DNA of 64,000 bases, taken from Actinoplanes sp. M2I2 (GTDB lineage: Bacteria; Actinomycetota; Actinomycetes; Mycobacteriales; Micromonosporaceae). The notes under the pieces were generated by a model that saw nothing but the letters and a program-made list of their open reading frames with translations, did no database searches and was not told the DNA's origin. Below are positions 46,568 through 54,580 of this stretch, one piece after another. The position numbers and the translations under genes were made by a program. The stretch lies in NCBI RefSeq assembly GCF_023544445.1, contig NZ_JALPVJ010000007.1:372001-436000 (forward strand), read 5' to 3'. How positions within the stretch are numbered: position 1 is the first letter of the stretch; each line of letters starts with the position of its first letter.

Positions 46568-47008
46568 GTGTCCACCTCACGGCATTCCTCCGCATGGTCG
46601 CCGGCAGCGGCGACGTCCGATGGCCAGAACCCCTCCGTACCAGGAACGTCCGCCACGGTGACCGGTCCGGACGGAAGGGTCCTGATCGAGATCTCGCGCC
46701 ACACGGAGCACCCTGACGGGGTCCAGCACCTGCCGGTCGCCGTCATCGATGTGGCTGGTGAGATCGACGCGGAGACCGCACCCGTGCTGCGCACCGCCCT
46801 GACGCAGGCCATCCGGCACAACCGTCGGGTCTGCTGCGATCTGAGCCGGGTCGCGTTCCTGGGCGCGGACGGGGCCAACACGATTTTCGGCGCTGTGCGC
46901 AGCGCCGACGACACCGGCTGCGCCTTCTCTGTTCGCGGCGTACACGGCATCAGTGCCCTGGTCTTCCAGATCACCGGATTGGCTGCCGTTCTGGCCGGCC
47001 GGGCGTGA
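46568..47008 (+). CDS. STAS-domain protein with Asp at the phosphoserine site
   Basis: A 146-aa protein: about 45 disordered residues, then a STAS domain of the anti-sigma-factor-antagonist type (VAVIDVAGEIDAETAPVLRT). At the site where active antagonists have DSSG with a phosphorylated Ser, this one reads LGADGAN, so Asp sits where Ser is expected. It may act as a fixed phospho-mimic or simply bind a partner without kinase control. GTG 46568 follows GGAG. It is in a group with two GAF/ANTAR genes, suggesting general stress signalling. Confidence 0.88.
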   Translation: MSTSRHSSAWSPAAATSDGQNPSVPGTSATVTGPDGRVLIEISRHTEHPDGVQHLPVAVIDVAGEIDAETAPVLRTALTQAIRHNRRVCCDLSRVAFLGADGANTIFGAVRSADDTGCAFSVRGVHGISALVFQITGLAAVLAGRA

Positions 47009-47112
47009 AGCAGCCGACGGCGGGTATCTGATCCGGTCGAGTCTGACGAGACGAGCACCTGCCGGATCGACGAGAGGCGGTCGGGTGTGACGAGCAGTGG
47101 AGGAGTCTTGGA

Positions 47113-47841
47113 GTGACGCAGCAGCGGCCGACACCGCCTGTCCCCCAGAGCCGGAGCCGGCTGAGCGGCACGCTCGTCCTCCTGGCCGGCACGCCCGATG
47201 ACCATTCGAGCATCGAGAGTCAACTGGTCACGATCGCGAAGCTGAGCGCGCAACGGGTGGAGCCGGTCAGCTATGCGTCGGTGACGACCCGGCGCGGGAA
47301 CGCCTACACGACCGTCGCCGCCAGCAACGACATCGCCCTCGCGGTCGACGAGGCCCAGTACGCCGACCGGACCGGACCCTGCCTCGACGCCCTGGAGACC
47401 GCGAAGCCCTACGGCGTGGCCGACATCGCCGAGACGATGCGCTGGCCCGGTTTCCGCGACACCGCCTACCGCCTCGGCTTGCACACGTCGTTGTCGATCC
47501 CGCTGTTCGCCGGCCGGGGCGAGCCCGTCGCCGCCCTCAACCTCTACGGCCACGACTCCATCGCCATGACGGTCCTGACCTCCGCCGTCTGGGCCACCTA
47601 CGACGAGGCCGCCCCGGGCCTGTCCGACCATCCCGGCCTCGATCCCGGCGGCGACGAGCTGGTCGACGGGCTCAGCGACGCGTTCGCCGTCCGCGCGATC
47701 ATCCAGCAGGCCATCGGCATCATCGTGGCCACCGATCACGGCACGCGCGACCTGGCCTACGCCACACTGCGGTTACGGGCCGCCGACACCGGGTCCCCTC
47801 TGCCCATCGTGGCCCAGGCGGTCATCACCGACCGGCGATAG
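47113..47841 (+). CDS. GAF domain protein with degenerate ANTAR domain; contains a TTA codon
   Basis: A 242-aa protein of the same type as the divergent GAF/ANTAR gene: GAF (YADRTGPCLDALETAKPYG, RGEPVAALNLYG) followed by an ANTAR-like helix set. The ANTAR QAKG element reads QAIG (IIQQAIGIIVA), and the later KxR region is not conserved, so RNA binding may be lost. Leu221 is encoded by TTA (47773-47775), rare here, which suggests bldA-type control. GTG 47113 follows GGAGGAG at a usable distance. It overlaps the ArsR-type gene by 17 bases. Confidence 0.86.
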   Translation: MTQQRPTPPVPQSRSRLSGTLVLLAGTPDDHSSIESQLVTIAKLSAQRVEPVSYASVTTRRGNAYTTVAASNDIALAVDEAQYADRTGPCLDALETAKPYGVADIAETMRWPGFRDTAYRLGLHTSLSIPLFAGRGEPVAALNLYGHDSIAMTVLTSAVWATYDEAAPGLSDHPGLDPGGDELVDGLSDAFAVRAIIQQAIGIIVATDHGTRDLAYATLRLRAADTGSPLPIVAQAVITDRR

Positions 47842-48799
47842 CCGGGGGACCGGCGGCGGCCAGCAGCGCGTCGGCCACGGGAGTTCGCGTGTTGACGACA
47901 GCCCGGCCCCGGCGGTGGGTGGTCACCAGGCCCGCGGCCCGCAGGGTGGTCAGGTGCTGGGAGACGCCGCCGGGGGTCATGCCGATGCGGTGGGCCAGCT
48001 CCGTTGTGGAGAGTGGAGCGTCCAGCTCGACCAGCATGCGGGCGCGGCCCCGGCCGACCAGGGCGCTCAACGCGTCCGGGGCCTGCACCCCGCCTTCCCA
48101 CAGCGTGGCCACGCCGCCGGCCGGATAGGCCAGCTGCGGGACGGGACCCCCGGACACGCTCAGGACCCCGGGCCACACGAAGACCGACGGGATCAGGACG
48201 AGGCCGGAGCCGGTCGGTACGTCCGCGGCCGTGCAGTGCGGCTGGTCGATGCGCAGGACACCGTCCCGCCAGCTGACCCGGGGATGCAGGTCGTCCAGGA
48301 CGCCGGCGGTGCCCTCCTCGGCCAGGCGCCGGGCTCGGCGCTGGACCTCGGCGTCCACCAGGGACTTCATCCGCGGCCAGTCGGCGGCGACGGCGGTCGA
48401 CCAGAAGGACTCGATCTCGTCGGACAGGCGGCGCAGGCCGGTGGGCGGGTCGGCGTGGAGGAGGGCGACGGCGGCGGATCGCGCGGCGGGTGAAAGATCC
48501 AGGTGCTCGCGGACCACAGCCGGCGGGGTCGAGCGCAGGACGCTCAGCTCGGTGGCCAGGTCGGCGGCCAGGCCGGCCGGGGGCGGGGTCAGGAAGTCGG
48601 GCGTGTAGCCGCCGCTGGGAGCGACCAGGCCGGCCAGCAGACCGTCGGGCGGCAGAGCCGTCCGGTCGGCCCACGGGCGGTACAGGGCGGGCACGCCGGG
48701 GCTGCGCAGGATGCGCACGGCGGCCAGGACCTCCCACAGGCAGGACACCGCGAAGCGGATGCGGGTGGCTGAGGTCGCGGACAGGGCGATCGAGACCAA
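47825..48799 (-). CDS. ArsR-type winged-helix regulator with N-terminal DUF5937-like domain
   Basis: A 324-aa regulator. A long N-terminal region (about residues 1-230, RIRFAVSCLWEVLAAVRIL at the start) is of the DUF5937 kind. The C-terminal ArsR-like winged helix has LSTTELAHRIGMTPGGVSQHLTTLRAAGLVTTHRRGR. No metal-binding CxC motif is seen, so it is likely a small-molecule or redox regulator. The start is TTG or nearby and is uncertain. It is divergent from the PEP-mutase-like gene and a palindromic site lies between them. Confidence 0.88.
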   Translation of the reverse strand: MVSIALSATSATRIRFAVSCLWEVLAAVRILRSPGVPALYRPWADRTALPPDGLLAGLVAPSGGYTPDFLTPPPAGLAADLATELSVLRSTPPAVVREHLDLSPAARSAAVALLHADPPTGLRRLSDEIESFWSTAVAADWPRMKSLVDAEVQRRARRLAEEGTAGVLDDLHPRVSWRDGVLRIDQPHCTAADVPTGSGLVLIPSVFVWPGVLSVSGGPVPQLAYPAGGVATLWEGGVQAPDALSALVGRGRARMLVELDAPLSTTELAHRIGMTPGGVSQHLTTLRAAGLVTTHRRGRAVVNTRTPVADALLAAAGPPAIAGR

Positions 48800-48804
48800 G
48801 GTCG

Positions 48805-48849
48805 GCTCCGGGGATTTAGCTGCGGCTCAAACCTTACGGATCCCGGAGC
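48805..48849. promoter_or_regulatory. candidate operator for the ArsR-type regulator
   Basis: The 70-base divergent gap contains arms gctccggg (48805-48812) and cccggagc (48842-48849), 29 bases apart. The arms face the starts of both genes, a layout that suits coordinate control by the regulator. Confidence 0.45.
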
Positions 48850-48869
48850 GGCTCGCGAAGACTGAGCGC

Positions 48870-49655
48870 GTGGAAAACAGCGAAGCCTTTCGGTCCCTGC
48901 ACGTCCCGGGCAAGCCCCTCGTGCTGGTCAACGCCTGGGACGCGGCCAGCGCCCGGATCGCCGAGTGGGCCGGGTCGCGGGCAGTCGCCACGACCAGCGC
49001 GGGGGTGGCGTGGAGCCTGGGGGCACCGGACGGGGACGCGCTCGGGCGCGACGACGCGGTCGCGCTGGTGGGCCGGGTCGTCGGCGCGGTGTCGGTGCCG
49101 GTGTCGGCGGACATCGAGTCGGGCGGCCGGACACCGGACGACGTGGCGGCGACCGTGCGCGCGGTCGTCGCAGCGGGGGCGGCCGGCGTCAACCTCGAGG
49201 ACGGCCATCGCAGCGTCGAGGAGCAGTGTGCGCGGCTGGCCGCGGCGCGCGAGGCCGCCGGGCCGGGTCTCTTCATCAACGCGCGGCTCGACGCCTATCT
49301 GCGCGGCCGGGGTGACGTCGCCGAGGTGGTGAGCCGGGCCGAGGCCTTCCTGGCGGCCGGGGCCGACGGCATCTTCGTGCCGGGCGTGGTGGATCCGGCG
49401 ATCGTGGGGCAGCTCGCCACGAAGATCCCGGCGCCGCTGAACGTGCTGGCCGGGGCGGCGAGCGCACCCGGCGTGGCCGAGTTGGCGTCACTCGGGGTGG
49501 CCCGGGTCAGTCTGGGGTCCGTGGTCGCCGAGGCGGCGTACGCGGTGGTGAGGCGGGCCGCCGAGGAGGCGCTGACCACCGGCACGTACGCCGCCGTCGC
49601 AGATGCCCTGGACTACGGGTGGCTCAACGACCTCATGACTCGGCGTACCGCGTAG
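48870..49655 (+). CDS. isocitrate lyase / PEP mutase superfamily protein
   Basis: A 261-aa TIM-barrel enzyme of the short ICL/PEPM group. Visible are FRSLHVPGKPLVLVNAWDAASARI at the start (core LVLVNAWDAASARI), VATTSAGVAWSLGAPDGDAL, ADIESGGR (metal Asp/Glu), GVNLEDG and INARLDAY. The KKCGH motif of true isocitrate lyase is absent. Relatives include oxaloacetate decarboxylases and carboxy-PEP mutase-like enzymes; the substrate is open. GTG 48870 matches the family start. It overlaps the next gene by 23 bases at the 3' ends. Confidence 0.9.
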   Translation: MENSEAFRSLHVPGKPLVLVNAWDAASARIAEWAGSRAVATTSAGVAWSLGAPDGDALGRDDAVALVGRVVGAVSVPVSADIESGGRTPDDVAATVRAVVAAGAAGVNLEDGHRSVEEQCARLAAAREAAGPGLFINARLDAYLRGRGDVAEVVSRAEAFLAAGADGIFVPGVVDPAIVGQLATKIPAPLNVLAGAASAPGVAELASLGVARVSLGSVVAEAAYAVVRRAAEEALTTGTYAAVADALDYGWLNDLMTRRTA

Positions 49656-49947
49656 GCGGGAACGGGTTGTCCGCGGTGAGCGGGACGTTCTCGCCCTCGG
49701 CCTCCTGGCGGGCGGTGACACTTTCGATGTCCCGCTCGTCGTTGTCGGCCTGCGGGTCGAACGGCACCGGGTCGTCGGTGGCCGGCGGGACGTCGCCCGC
49801 GTTGTAGTCGGTGACTCCGGCGTCGGCCCGCTCTTCCTCGGTGCGGCGAGCCAGCTCGTCGTCGTCGAGGTGCGCGGGGGTGCCGCTGTGGAACCGGCGG
49901 TCGCGCTGACCCTCGGCCGCCTCCGTGTTCACGTTGTCCCTGGCCAT
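49633..49947 (-). CDS. small acidic, disordered hypothetical protein
   Basis: A 104-aa hydrophilic protein rich in Asp, Glu and Pro, lacking Cys and with hardly any hydrophobic core (DDDELARRTEEERADAG, DPQADNDERDIESV). It resembles stress-linked small acidic proteins of actinomycetes in composition only. ATG 49947 has AAAGGGGAAG upstream. It is divergent from the short AraC-type gene. Confidence 0.75.
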   Translation of the reverse strand: MARDNVNTEAAEGQRDRRFHSGTPAHLDDDELARRTEEERADAGVTDYNAGDVPPATDDPVPFDPQADNDERDIESVTARQEAEGENVPLTADNPFPPTRYAES

Positions 49948-50140
49948 CTCGCTTCCCCTTTCCTCCGGGCTCATGCCCGTGGGTGTCCTACCCGGCCCCG
50001 GCTGGTGGTTAACCGGAGGGTGCCCGGGATCGCACCGCCGAACCAGAGCGGACGGCGCTGTGCCGATTTGTGTGCGCAGCGTTACATCGAGGTCGGTCCC
50101 GGGTAGTCGTGCCGCCCTACGCGGCTGCGAAAGGGACTTC

Positions 50141-50635
50141 ATGGCACTGACCGGAACACCGGAACGCTTCGACGTCCGGGCCCGCAACCGCGAGGAATCC
50201 GTTCTCGTCCTCTTGCGACTGCCGCTGGGCGTGGCGGTCGAACTGGCCCGGACGACCACCTCGACGTTGATCGCCGTCTTCCCCAGCCCGATGACCGGTC
50301 TGCCGGCGGGGACGGCCACCGCGGTGATGCGGCGGGCGACCGCGTTCATCGAGGACCATCCCGAGCGTCCCCTCACGGTGGGCGACATCGCGGCCGCGGC
50401 CGGCGTCGGCATCCGCGCGTTGCAGACCGCCTTCCGCCGGGATCTGCGGATCACGCCGACGACCTACCTGCGCCGTGTACGCCTCGACCGCGTGCACCAG
50501 GAACTGCTGGCCGGCGGGCCCGGCGTGACCGTGCGCGAGACGGCCCGGCGCTGGGGTTTCACCAACCTGGGGCGGTTCGCGGCCGAGTACCGCGCCGCGT
50601 ACGGTCGCAGCCCCGGTCAGACCCTGCGCGGGTGA
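50141..50635 (+). CDS. short AraC-family regulator lacking a full sensor domain
   Basis: A 164-aa protein. The C-terminal 100 residues are a complete AraC double helix-turn-helix (PLTVGDIAAAAGVGIRALQ; TVRETARRWGFTNLGRFAAEYR, cores GDIAAAAGVGIRALQTAF and ARRWGFTNLGRFAAEYR). Only about 75 residues precede it, too few for the usual cupin sensor. The DNA-binding part resembles that of the AraC gene at 61567. ATG 50141 follows AAAGGGA. It may respond to no ligand, or the sensor may have been lost. Confidence 0.85.
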   Translation: MALTGTPERFDVRARNREESVLVLLRLPLGVAVELARTTTSTLIAVFPSPMTGLPAGTATAVMRRATAFIEDHPERPLTVGDIAAAAGVGIRALQTAFRRDLRITPTTYLRRVRLDRVHQELLAGGPGVTVRETARRWGFTNLGRFAAEYRAAYGRSPGQTLRG

Positions 50636-50639
50636 CGCG

Positions 50640-52322
50640 TCACAGCGGCAGGACCACGCGGGTGGGGGTGTCGCCCACGCAGGTCACGGCCATCCGATAT
50701 CTGGCTCTCGCCCCGGTGAAGAGCACCCGGGCGGTGAGCGCCGGGCCGGCCTCGATGGTCTGGGCCGTGAAGCCCTCGGCCGGCTCGGACGCGGTCAGCG
50801 TGGCCTTGCCGCGCTCGCACGTCGCGAAGGCCGCGCCACCCGGCGACTCGAGGCGTTGCCCGATGGGCGGCGCCACCGGCGGGGACGACGTCGGCTCGGT
50901 CGACCGGCTCGGCTCGGCCGACGGCTCGCTCGCGCTGGGCCGGACCGGCTGGGCCGCGGGCGGTGCGGTGGTCGGCGCCGGGCCGCTGCCCACGATCGCC
51001 GGACGACCGGGGCCGTCGGTGATCACGGGGGCCGTGCCGCCGCGGCCCGGAGTGGCGGCCGGGGGACGGACGGCGGACGAGCCGGTCACGCTGGGCGCGA
51101 CCGAGACCGGCACGTCGGCGGCCTGCTGCCGCCGGCCCGGCTCCGGGTCGCCGCCGGCAAGCCAGGTGACCAGCGCGGCGACGGCCACAGCAGCCACGGC
51201 GCCGCCGGCCACGAGATACTTCTTCCGTACGGTGCCCGTCCCGCCGGCGGCCGCGGCCGGGCGCCCGCGTGATCCGTGCGGCGGACGGTCGAGCGCGGTG
51301 GCCGGCCAGGCCGAGTTGCGTGGCTGGTCGAAGCGGGACGACTCCCCCAGGTTGCCGTGGCTCGCCGGGGCCCCCGCGACGATCGGCCGGTCGTTGGGCC
51401 GCGCGACGACGGTCGGCTGGGCCAGATAGCGCGGGGCTTCCCGGGGCGGCGAGGGCCGCGGCACCTTCGCGGCCGGCTCGTGGTCCTCGCGTACGGCATC
51501 CGCCGCCGCCGCCTCGGCCGCGTCACCCAGGACGGCCGCGACCTGGCCCGCGCTCGGCCGCTCGGCCGGGTCCTTGAGCAGGCAGCGGTCGATCAGCTCG
51601 GCCACGGCGGTGGGGACGCCCGGCAGCCGCGGCATCGGGTCCGGATCGATGTAGACATGGGCCTCGAGCATCTGCGTCGTGGTCTCGGCGCTCCACGGCG
51701 AACCGTGGGCCAGCAGCCGGTAGAGCAGCACCCCGAGCGCGTAGACGTCCGAGGCCGGCACCACCGCGTCGCCGGTGAGCCGCTCGGGCGCCAGGTAGGC
51801 CGGGGTGCCGACGAGCCTGTCCTCGGGCGCGGCGGGACCGGCCACGGCGGCGATGCCGAAATCGACCACCTTCACGCCGGCCGGGGTGACCATGACGTTG
51901 GCCATCTTGATGTCGCGGTGGACCAGGCCGTCCTCGTGGGCGGCGGCCAGCGCGGCGGCCACCTCGCCACAGATGCGGAAGACCTTGCGCGGCGGCAGCG
52001 GCCCGGACGACACCCGCTGCTGCAGGGTCGGGCCGTTGACGAGCTCCATCACCACGTACGGGAGGGGGTTGCCGTCCTCGTCGGCCTCGCCGTAGTCGTA
52101 GACCTGCGCGATGTTGGGGTGGGACAGCGTGGCCGCCGAGCGGGCCTCGTCACGGATGCGGGCGCGCGACTGCGGATCGCGCGCGAATCCCTGGGCGAGC
52201 ACCTTGACCGCGACCGACCGGCCGAGCACCTCGTCGCGGGCACGCCAGACCACGGCCATGCCACCTCGGCCGAGTTCGCTCAGCAAGGTGTAGCGGCCGC
52301 CGAGCGCCTGCTGAACTTCCAC
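50640..52322 (-). CDS. membrane Ser/Thr protein kinase, PknB-like kinase domain
   Basis: A 560-aa receptor-type kinase. The Gly-rich loop is LGRGGMAVVW, the ATP Lys40 is in VAVKVL, the catalytic loop is HRDIKMANVM (Asp137) and the metal loop is DFG (154-156), with the APERL motif after it. A Pro-rich linker leads to one transmembrane helix near residues 366-386 (KYLVAGGAVAAVAVAALVTW). The outside part is Pro/Ser-rich with a beta-like end (ITCVGDTPTRVVLPL), with no PASTA repeats. GTG 52322 gives the standard start. It is divergent from the CocE-like gene. Confidence 0.94.
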   Translation of the reverse strand: MEVQQALGGRYTLLSELGRGGMAVVWRARDEVLGRSVAVKVLAQGFARDPQSRARIRDEARSAATLSHPNIAQVYDYGEADEDGNPLPYVVMELVNGPTLQQRVSSGPLPPRKVFRICGEVAAALAAAHEDGLVHRDIKMANVMVTPAGVKVVDFGIAAVAGPAAPEDRLVGTPAYLAPERLTGDAVVPASDVYALGVLLYRLLAHGSPWSAETTTQMLEAHVYIDPDPMPRLPGVPTAVAELIDRCLLKDPAERPSAGQVAAVLGDAAEAAAADAVREDHEPAAKVPRPSPPREAPRYLAQPTVVARPNDRPIVAGAPASHGNLGESSRFDQPRNSAWPATALDRPPHGSRGRPAAAAGGTGTVRKKYLVAGGAVAAVAVAALVTWLAGGDPEPGRRQQAADVPVSVAPSVTGSSAVRPPAATPGRGGTAPVITDGPGRPAIVGSGPAPTTAPPAAQPVRPSASEPSAEPSRSTEPTSSPPVAPPIGQRLESPGGAAFATCERGKATLTASEPAEGFTAQTIEAGPALTARVLFTGARARYRMAVTCVGDTPTRVVLPL

Positions 52323-52409
52323 CCGTGGCAGTCTGCCCGTCCGGCCGGGAAATCGCACATCCGAACAAGCCTCGAATAGCGCTCGCTTTCGCTTTACGCC
52401 TATGGTTTT

Positions 52410-52446
52410 CGCGGCGCCGGAAGAATTGATCTCCGCGGCGCCGGAA
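52410..52446. repeat. pair of 13-bp direct repeats upstream of the CocE-like gene
   Basis: cgcggcgccggaa occurs at 52410-52422 and 52434-52446, 24 bases apart, each followed by a gatc-containing tail. It could be a tandem binding site for a regulator of the CocE-like gene; the second copy lies just before its ribosome binding site (AAGGAG). Confidence 0.55.
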
Positions 52447-52463
52447 ATCGATCAAGGAGCGGC

Positions 52464-54164
52464 ATGGCGAACTCGGTCCGGCAGCGAATCGCCGATGCCA
52501 CCCTCGGCCGGCTGCTGCGGCAGGGCGCGGCGGCGAACGACTACGTGGTGGCGGCGGTGCGCACCCCGATGCGCGACGGCGTGGTGCTGGTGGGCGACCA
52601 CTACGCGCCGGTCACCGGCCGGCCCCGCGGGACTGTCCTCCTCCGTACGCCGTACGGACGGGGTTTTCCCTCGTCGGCGATGAACGGCCGGTTGTTCGCG
52701 GCGCGCGGCTACCACGTGCTGATCCAGAGCGTGCGGGGCACGTTCGGGTCGGGCGGCCGGTTCGAGCCGATGGCCCAGGAGGCCGCGGACGGTCAGGACA
52801 CCGTGGCCTGGCTGCGCGAACAGCCGTGGTTCGACGGGCGGCTGGCCACGCTGGGAGCGTCCTACCTCGGCTGGGCCCAATGGGCGCTGATGCAGGACCC
52901 GCCGCCGGAATTGCGAGCCGCCGTCGTTTATGTCGGTCCACACGACTTCCGCGAGGCGGTGTTCGGGACGGGCACGTTCACGGTCGGCGACTTCCTCGGC
53001 TGGAGCGACATGATCGCTCATCAGGAGGACGGCGGGCTGCTGCGCCGGGGCGCCAACGGGGTGTCGGCATCGCGGCGGCTGCGGCCCGCGCTGCGGGGGG
53101 TGCCGCTGCCCGACGCGGCCGATCCGGTGCTGCGGGGCCGGGCGCCCTGGTATCGCGAGTGGCTCTCGCACCCCGACGGCGACGATCCCTGGTGGCTGCC
53201 CTACCGGGCCGGCGGCGCGCTGAGCCGGGTCGAGGCGCCGGTGCTGCTGATCGGCGGCTGGCAGGACCTCTTCCTCGACCAGACCCTGGAGCAGTACGCG
53301 GCCCTGAGTGCCCGGGGCGTCGAGGTGGGCCTGACCGTCGGCGGGTGGACCCACCTGCAGATCGGCATCCAGGGCGCGGCGACCGTGGCCCGCGAGAGCC
53401 TGGAGTGGCTCGACCAGCATCTGGCCGGTGGCCCCGCCACCCGCCGGTCGCCGGTCCACGTCTTCCGCACCGGCGAGCGACGCTGGCACGGGCCGGCGTC
53501 GTGGCCCCCGCCGTCGGCTCCGGCCGTGTTCCAGCTGCACGCCGACCGGACGTTGACACTGACGGCCACGCCCCCGCCCGGCCCGGGTGATCCGGCCGCC
53601 CCGCCGGTGTCGGTGCCCCCACCCGCGCCGGCCACCGACGAGACCGTGAGCTTCCGGTACGACCCGGCCGACCCGACGCCGACCGTCGGCGGGCGCACGC
53701 TCACCGGCTCGATGGGCGTCAAGGACAACCGGGCTCTCGAAGCCCGCGCCGACGTGCTGACCTTCACCACCGAGCCGCTGCCCACGGCCGTCGACGTGAT
53801 CGGGTCACCCGTCCTCGAACTGGCTCTCGCCGTCGAGCCGGCGCACGCGGACGTCTTCGTGCGGCTCTGCGACGTCGACTGGCGCGGCCGTTCGCACAAC
53901 TTCTCGGACCGCCTGCTGCGGCTCGATCCCGCCGTGCCCGCCGGTCGGCCACAGCACCTCACGCTGACGCTCGACCCGTGCTTCCACCGGCTCGCGGCCG
54001 GTCACCGCCTGCGCCTGCAGATCTCGGGTGGTTCGTTCCCCCGGTTCGCCCGCAATCTGGGCACCCCGGGCGAACCGGCCGTGGCCCACATGATGCGGCC
54101 GCAGGATCACACCGCCCACTGTGCGCGCTCGCGTCTCATTCTGCCGGTCGCCGGACCCGAATGA
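52464..54164 (+). CDS. CocE/NonD-family hydrolase (X-Pro dipeptidyl-peptidase-like)
   Basis: A 566-aa alpha/beta hydrolase of the S15 group with the C-terminal jelly-roll domain (from about residue 370). The nucleophile Ser133 is in GASYLGWAQW. A late Asp/His pair is suggested by WQDLFLDQT and GGWTHLQIG. The substrates of such enzymes include acyl esters and X-Pro peptides. ATG 52464 follows AAGGAG. The stop and the next gene's stop abut with no gap. Confidence 0.93.
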   Translation: MANSVRQRIADATLGRLLRQGAAANDYVVAAVRTPMRDGVVLVGDHYAPVTGRPRGTVLLRTPYGRGFPSSAMNGRLFAARGYHVLIQSVRGTFGSGGRFEPMAQEAADGQDTVAWLREQPWFDGRLATLGASYLGWAQWALMQDPPPELRAAVVYVGPHDFREAVFGTGTFTVGDFLGWSDMIAHQEDGGLLRRGANGVSASRRLRPALRGVPLPDAADPVLRGRAPWYREWLSHPDGDDPWWLPYRAGGALSRVEAPVLLIGGWQDLFLDQTLEQYAALSARGVEVGLTVGGWTHLQIGIQGAATVARESLEWLDQHLAGGPATRRSPVHVFRTGERRWHGPASWPPPSAPAVFQLHADRTLTLTATPPPGPGDPAAPPVSVPPPAPATDETVSFRYDPADPTPTVGGRTLTGSMGVKDNRALEARADVLTFTTEPLPTAVDVIGSPVLELALAVEPAHADVFVRLCDVDWRGRSHNFSDRLLRLDPAVPAGRPQHLTLTLDPCFHRLAAGHRLRLQISGGSFPRFARNLGTPGEPAVAHMMRPQDHTAHCARSRLILPVAGPE

Positions 54165-54527
54165 TCATTTCTTGTCGGGGTGCTTCATCCACCACTCGGT
54201 GAATTGACGGGCCTGGCCCAGATTGTCGAGCCGGAGCACCCACAAATTGCTGTAGGCGTCGTCCGGATAGGTCGTCGTCGCCTCGATGATCGCCAGATCC
54301 TCGGTGACGATCAGCGGATGCCACTCGAAGGTCGTGCTGCCCGGTTCGTCCCTGATCGCCAGCCACCGTTCGACGATGGTGTCGCGGCCGAGCCAGGGCT
54401 GGGCGAACGGCTCGGTGAAGTAGGCCGCGTCCTCGGCGAAGAGATCGGCGATGTGCCGCGGATCGTTGGACTCCCACGCCCGGCGATAGTTGGCGATCCA
54501 GGCCGTCACCGCGTCCAGACTGGTCAT
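54165..54527 (-). CDS. SnoaL/NTF2-like protein
   Basis: A 120-aa cone-shaped NTF2-like fold: helix (AVTAWIANYRRAWESNDPRH), a FAEDAAYFTEPF strand, GRDTIVERWL and the closing sheet. Members act as isomerases, polyketide cyclases or simple binding proteins. ATG 54527 follows GGGGAGG. It is 53 bases downstream of the beta-lactamase-like gene and may share its transcript. Confidence 0.88.
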   Translation of the reverse strand: MTSLDAVTAWIANYRRAWESNDPRHIADLFAEDAAYFTEPFAQPWLGRDTIVERWLAIRDEPGSTTFEWHPLIVTEDLAIIEATTTYPDDAYSNLWVLRLDNLGQARQFTEWWMKHPDKK

Positions 54528-54580
54528 CGAGCCTCCCCAGGCCGGCCCCGCCCAGCTCTTGAGCGGGGCCGGCACCCACT

